A DNA stretch of 64,000 nt, taken from positions 379,690 through 443,689 of the forward strand of contig NZ_JBNJLT010000003.1 in NCBI RefSeq assembly GCF_050113635.1, given 5' to 3'. The notes below the pieces were generated by a model. The model was not told the origin of the DNA, searched no databases, and saw only the letters and a program-made list of their open reading frames with translations. Made by a program: the position numbers and the translations under genes. Each line of letters begins with the position of its first letter. Position 1 is the first letter of the stretch. This document shows positions 61,001 to 64,000 of this stretch, one piece after another. This stretch comes from Marinimicrobium sp050113635. GTDB taxonomy: Bacteria; Pseudomonadota; Gammaproteobacteria; Pseudomonadales; Cellvibrionaceae.

Positions 61001-64000
61001 GGTGGACTACAACCACGACGGTGCTGCCGATTTGGTTTGGTTCGAGTCGGGCGACCTGATGGTGCGTCGTTGGGAAGGTGGTACCCTCGGAGCGCCGTAC
61101 TTCATCGCCACGGACGTGGGTATCAAAGACGACACTCAGATGATGGCCGATATTACCGGTGATGGCCGGTTGGACCGGATCAGGGTTGCCAAGAGTCGCC
61201 TCGATGGTGACAACTCGTATCGAATCAACACCTACCAAGCCGCTGAAAGTGGTGAACCGCTCAACGTCATCACCGCGATCCACAATGGCCTGGGGGCGCG
61301 CACCGACATTCATTATGGCACCCTGGCCACCAGCCATCACTACGCACGCCGAGAGGTGGCAGGCGTCATTCAGGAGCGCTGCGAGCCCAGCTACCACCCC
61401 GACACCGGCTACAATCCGGACCCCTCATGCGAGGAGTACACAGTGGCCGATTCGGCCGAATTCTACGCCGGTCTCAATGGTGATTGGGAGCTGCCCGAAG
61501 GTAACCTGATGCTGGACAAGAGCAGCCCAGTGCTGGAAGTCATGGGTTCCATGCAGGTGGTTACCCGGGTCTCAGGCAATGCCCCAGCCCTGGACCCCTA
61601 TACGGGCGAGGTGGATGCGCAGGCCCAAAGCCACATCGGCTATTACTACGGCCAGGCCCGCAGCCAGGCGGAAGGCCGGGGCATGTTGGGCTTTCGCTAT
61701 GTGAGCACAGTAGACGAGCAGACGGGAGTGACCACCACCACCGAATACCGCCAGGACTTCCCTTTCATCGGCGTACCTCTGCGAACGGAGGTCAAAACCG
61801 AACAGGGTCATTTGCTGTCCGAGGCGGAAAACCGCTGGGGCCTGCAGGGTTGCAATCTCCCGCTGGCTGGCGTCGCGACCTGCGAAACTGCCAACCAGCC
61901 CTATCAGCCTTTTATCGCTCAGTCTGTGGAACGGCGCTACGAACTGCTGCAAGAAGGTCAGATTCAGGGCGAACTACTGCAAACCGTCACCACCGACAAC
62001 GTCTACGACACTTCCGGCAATCCTCTGGAAATCAGCACCACCACTGAAGGTGGCGGAAAGACGTTTACCAAGGAGGTGACCAACATCTTCGGCCCGGGAG
62101 AAACGCTCAACTTCCACAACCAATACGAGCGCGGCTTGTCCGACTACGATGAATTGGGCCGGCTCACGGCCACCACGGTGACCAGGCGCCGTGCTCTGCG
62201 CGGGGAGATGGACGAAAGTGTGCGCCGTTCATCCTTTACTTACTACCAAAGCGGCGTGCATGCGGGTCTACTGGAGACGGAAACGGTGGAGCCGGAGGGG
62301 GCCGCTGACGAAACGCTCACGACGACTTACGACTACGACACTTACGGCAATCAGACCAGCGTGACCCAGACCATTATTCAGGATGGGCAGGAGCGCACAC
62401 GCAGCGAACACGCCGAGTACGAGGACGGCCGCTACCGCACGCGCAGCATCAACGCCTACGACCAGGTGACCGAAGAGGTGCTTGAACGCAATGCCTGGGG
62501 TCAGCCCACCAAAGTGCGCGACCTGACGGGCCAGGTAGCGCAGGCCCAGTACAGCCCCTTTGGTCGGAAGATTGTCAGTTACAGCCCCGACGGGGCTTGG
62601 AGCCAGACGCTCATGGCTGCGGCAGGCCACCACTGCCCGGCTGTAGCCGTTTCCCAGTCACGAACCACCCGGGCCGGCGGCAGTGAAAGCATCAACTGCT
62701 TTGACGTTCTGGGCCGCAAAGTGCGTGAGGCCGGGCGCACCTTCGAGGGCGGCTGGACCTACGTCGACACCCAGTATGACCGGACCGGGCGAGTGGTACG
62801 CAAGTCCGAACCCCACGATGGTTACCCGCAATACTGGACCGAGATGGCTTACGACCTGCTGGACCGGGTGGTGAGCACGGAGCTACCGGGGGTTGCTGTA
62901 CCGGTACAGGTCACTTATGACGGATTCACTACCACAACCACAAATCCCAAGCATCAGACCAAGAAAGAGGTTAGCAACGCTCTGGGCGAAAGGGTTGAGG
63001 TTGAAGACGCTATGGAAGGCCAACTCCACTACCACTACGATGCTCAGGGCAACTTGCGCTTTGTCATCCGTGGTGGCCCAGAGGTGGACGACGTAGAAAC
63101 CGAAGTGCGTTACGATCGGCTCGGCCGCAAAACTTACATGAACGACCCGGATAAAGGAAAGTGGCGCTATACCTACAACGCCTTCGGTGATCTGATCGAA
63201 CAGAGAGACGCCAAGGGTCAGCGCTCAGAGATGAAGTACGATGATTTGGGCCGCCGAGTGGAGCGCAGCGACTATTTGGCCAGTAGTGAGCTGGAAGGTC
63301 AGAGTAACTGGCACTACAACAACACTCAGACCTGGCAGGCCGCCGAGTTCGACAACCCCGAGGACAGTACCACATGGCTGGTGCCGCCCGGCGCCCTGAT
63401 CAAGGTGGAGGCCAGCGACGGCTACCGCCAGGCTCAGGGTTACGACAACCTGGGTCGGCCCTCGGTCACCGCCACCAGTTTAATGGCTAACGGCCGCATG
63501 GAGCACTACTTCGCGCGCACCACCTACGACAGCATTGGGCGTGTCCATCAGGAGTTCGACGCCGGTGGCGACGGCAGTTGGCAGGACAACGGCATCGAAA
63601 ACCGCTACAACGAATACGGCTACCTGCGGGAAGTGGTGGACGCGGTGGAGTTCAACGGCGCCCCGCGCAGCCGCTACTACCAAGTGCTGGAGATGGACCT
63701 GCGCGGCAACGTCACTCGCTCGCGCCAAGGCAACGGCATTACCACTGAACGGAGTTATTACTCGGCCACCGGCCGACTCCGGACCCAGCGCGCCGACCTC
63801 TTCAATGGCCTGTTCGGGGAACTGCAGGATAAGGAATACGAATGGGACGAACTGGGCAACCTCATACACCGCTATGACTACCATGGTGAAGAGCCGGTAC
63901 AAGAGGATTTCGGTTACGACGAGCTCAACCGCCTGAAGTGGTCCAAGGTCAGTGGCCGTGAGCAGGTCAACGTCGACTACGACGCCTTGGGCAACATCAA
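55071..64000 (+). CDS. Giant RHS/SpvB-type repeat protein, 3' end outside window
   Basis: At least 2,976 residues, open to the right edge. Starts at 55071, 55080 or 55044 are possible; none has a clear ribosome site. A hydrophobic signal with VMAC (Cys29) suggests a lipoprotein. In order: three fibronectin-III-like and four Ig-like repeats (55520-57530), a PQQ-like propeller (57850-58290), a DUF4214-like region (58400-58800), Asp-rich calcium loops (58840-58990), a SpvB/TcdB N-terminal-like domain (from 59020), seven FG-GAP-type loops such as DINGDGRMDF (59990-61200), and YD/RHS repeats (62050 to the end). Such proteins form shells that can carry a C-terminal toxin, which is not visible here. 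Confidence 0.85.
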   Translation, partial: MQIMDKFFSCKTPMNFLAGVAALFIVMACASESTLADVWPPEIRSNVNESLDGEYTITVTAELTCPYRCNFNNFGYVVYERRPSGTWQRIASENPTDANSFSVTVQRESGTYDYKASVQRVWYPGGGHCCEVQEADSGSITVVVNKVTAPRTPALDTIAPAIAPDGKYLLSWSKPSNSTIDYYLLQESKDGAAWTDIPLSTNAYDTESEPRPAGSTYRYRVAACNNAAGCSGYSNVQSVAVPVNEPPQVTLESPTDGVGFRPGDKVTLRASAVDQHGVESVDFYIRYTIGGTVTTDTRSASRLSGNSWVANWDARAADQVLVWAKARDVFDAEKNSSTILINVTNNQPPTASLSVDKTVLAKGDSVTLTSTASDSDGSIDKVRFTANGGTLAEIGSKPYTYTWTPEAVDSYDLQAIAFDNESAIGASSAINIQVSTAPSVTLEYPAGGEVLRLGEEVMLKARASDDGSIASLHFYSRYSGGTQEELGAGVLTPGECAGAGQCYTLLWTPAVADDKVHLWVQATDNLNLTGLSAESLIALKANDPPSVSLQLSDTDIKEGDTLQLTAAASDADGSVAQVEFFVNGSSLGVDVNSPYTKSWTAPAAGSYQFTARATDNDGDSRLSDAVTVNVAVVSIPTKPPALEVNNQSDNLIDYTGYYTLSWSNVANASTYRLTENGDEVQNTNTLSFYAPNQNAGDYRYEVQACNFKGCSEPSNVISVSVVLDTPSAPTDLLIEPAENVTGNYTLSWPANETRPNPTHYQLEEKAGGLEADTEWQAVGGGQLLKRTRTDMPVGRYTYQVKACNPIGCSEAGVQRQVEVLPPYLSSAALACDGGCLLLAGIGLDPGAQVTLNAVHDGAISATVNNLGWQEGPQLQVPLENLSVVYDALFELGLNVTLQNPNGAEASIRVYGDHETASLSLTDSAPTVGADGTIYVGSGNAVYAVDPATGKNRGGWPFSTGGEVRAKPVVDGVDGTIYAASRDHNLYAITPSGNRKWLFGTGGPLLSSPVLDSSRTLYQGSMDGTLYAINAINGTAKWQYATDGQIQDSPVLAGDSQGTIYFTTTDGRIHALGRGILGPDVLVWDSQDDSLLASDLDNRNWQPSEAQRHQYLRVARLYRLLLQPPLSLNKESLTFWTYALVNRASLEEVANAFLSSNTGQANFPSALSNAGFVDALYARAFPNQGQPAFNLGGVTYTRAMLLTMLGDNTSRASMAALFADANEYASANDAMLSQSFDYYYQPQAEWPALGCEEVDELLRDCDGDGLPDWWEILFFGSIEGQTGDDDSDGSGMSNRDAFLAGLDACTNGCSQGVVAESMAPGQMPEVPQLTAAISDQVGSSDGEFRVNESGAATYSLPIALPAGTAGVVPSLSVDYSSQGGNGLLGKGWRLSGLSAISRCRQTPAQDGQFLPITWSSEDRFCLDGQRLVVVEGEYGAVNSRYRTEIDSFALVTAQGGRAGHPEYFTVERKDGSLSYYGKSTGSRKATEDGKVLTWAQSRFEDSVGNGIDYDYRTDGGLRIDSIRYADGAAQVDFEYTDRLDVRQGYVSGYSFVNNKRLERIEVNDDSRLLRSYKFNFPAASTDFSSTSYLQSIEECAILDGMETCRPATRFDWTLFEHSVDPELSSSVALGEGEKRVLTDYRPADINGDGRMDFLWQELEWTFGSQVNQRWSYVLATEGGFGRKRTAASTRDVSKPYRTEVFDYNADGRADLAYYDENRSNWSIYLSRPSGEGTWSFSSTRVWDVDLPEKNLRFIDLNGDGLVDALGDDGYRLMEPDPTKDPSRSSYYRFGDKETITPPELEPWEHDGWEETNRRYDDTCYSHESYFAPDLAGDFNGDGRVNLVLVDVEIERQFVTRGGRRCFGMIQQHTRAYLVTLDGDSLINHGKLLDVEQSSRDFDEEERSGDAVDRHAKLKHKLHAADLNGDGMTDLVIERRKDNIEDGADYSYRFSKGQGSDGKLQLAEEVFIDTLPEKANIQLVDYNHDGAADLVWFESGDLMVRRWEGGTLGAPYFIATDVGIKDDTQMMADITGDGRLDRIRVAKSRLDGDNSYRINTYQAAESGEPLNVITAIHNGLGARTDIHYGTLATSHHYARREVAGVIQERCEPSYHPDTGYNPDPSCEEYTVADSAEFYAGLNGDWELPEGNLMLDKSSPVLEVMGSMQVVTRVSGNAPALDPYTGEVDAQAQSHIGYYYGQARSQAEGRGMLGFRYVSTVDEQTGVTTTTEYRQDFPFIGVPLRTEVKTEQGHLLSEAENRWGLQGCNLPLAGVATCETANQPYQPFIAQSVERRYELLQEGQIQGELLQTVTTDNVYDTSGNPLEISTTTEGGGKTFTKEVTNIFGPGETLNFHNQYERGLSDYDELGRLTATTVTRRRALRGEMDESVRRSSFTYYQSGVHAGLLETETVEPEGAADETLTTTYDYDTYGNQTSVTQTIIQDGQERTRSEHAEYEDGRYRTRSINAYDQVTEEVLERNAWGQPTKVRDLTGQVAQAQYSPFGRKIVSYSPDGAWSQTLMAAAGHHCPAVAVSQSRTTRAGGSESINCFDVLGRKVREAGRTFEGGWTYVDTQYDRTGRVVRKSEPHDGYPQYWTEMAYDLLDRVVSTELPGVAVPVQVTYDGFTTTTTNPKHQTKKEVSNALGERVEVEDAMEGQLHYHYDAQGNLRFVIRGGPEVDDVETEVRYDRLGRKTYMNDPDKGKWRYTYNAFGDLIEQRDAKGQRSEMKYDDLGRRVERSDYLASSELEGQSNWHYNNTQTWQAAEFDNPEDSTTWLVPPGALIKVEASDGYRQAQGYDNLGRPSVTATSLMANGRMEHYFARTTYDSIGRVHQEFDAGGDGSWQDNGIENRYNEYGYLREVVDAVEFNGAPRSRYYQVLEMDLRGNVTRSRQGNGITTERSYYSATGRLRTQRADLFNGLFGELQDKEYEWDELGNLIHRYDYHGEEPVQEDFGYDELNRLKWSKVSGREQVNVDYDALGNI

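Noticed and set aside
60240..61397. 385-codon frame antisense to the RHS gene
   Set aside because: The FG-GAP-type DxNxDG loops are clear on the plus strand; the minus frame has no family pattern.

Overview
The window comes from a chromosome of a free-living, polysaccharide-degrading gammaproteobacterium, most likely of the Cellvibrionaceae type (Saccharophagus, Teredinibacter, Cellvibrio, Marinimicrobium and relatives). The reasons are a fused BioH-BioC protein of the kind known from Saccharophagus and Teredinibacter, a serine-linker CBM2/GH10 xylanase, a GH67 alpha-glucuronidase whose catalytic residues line up with the Cellvibrio enzyme at a constant offset, several TonB-dependent receptors, and the gammaproteobacterial order initiator tRNA-rimP-nusA-infB-rbfA-truB-rpsO-pnp. 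No phage, insertion sequence or CRISPR array was seen.

Layout. 1-5.8 kb: a truncated cardiolipin synthase, a glycerophosphodiester phosphodiesterase that may start at AUC, an hflK-hflC pair, srkA and comF. 5.9-10.7 kb: biotin operon bioB-bioF-bioHC-bioD behind a BirA-type operator, followed by a flagellar-like small protein and an HExxH protein. 12.1-21.9 kb: DUF3094 gene, initiator tRNA with a strong promoter, and the transcription/translation operon rimP to pnp. 22-23.6 kb: an ECF sigma factor with a ChrR-type zinc anti-sigma factor. Two ECF-like promoters face away from each other there; one drives rpoE-chrR, the other seems to drive a roughly 125-nt noncoding RNA ending in a terminator. 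23.8-31.6 kb: DUF1631 and PilZ proteins, GH67, a GntR/FCD regulator, a small membrane protein and a Kef-type antiporter.

31.7-41.0 kb is the most system-like part: a TonB-dependent receptor diverges from a Tat-exported PhoX-family phosphatase followed by exbB-exbD-exbD-tonB and a large Asp-box lipoprotein. The intergenic region holds four 11-bp-period PHO-box half-sites facing phoX and a weaker PHO box facing the receptor. I infer a PhoB-controlled organophosphate capture and uptake locus with its own energising complex. 41-44.8 kb: membrane proteins (DUF4153, PH domain, HPP). 44.9-50.8 kb: xylan/oligosaccharide genes (DUF1080 lipoprotein, second TonB receptor, GH10 xylanase). 50.9-64 kb: an SRPBCC protein, an AT-rich lipoprotein gene, a secreted Ig/calcium/beta-propeller protein, and a giant RHS/SpvB-like protein of at least 2,976 residues that runs off the right edge.
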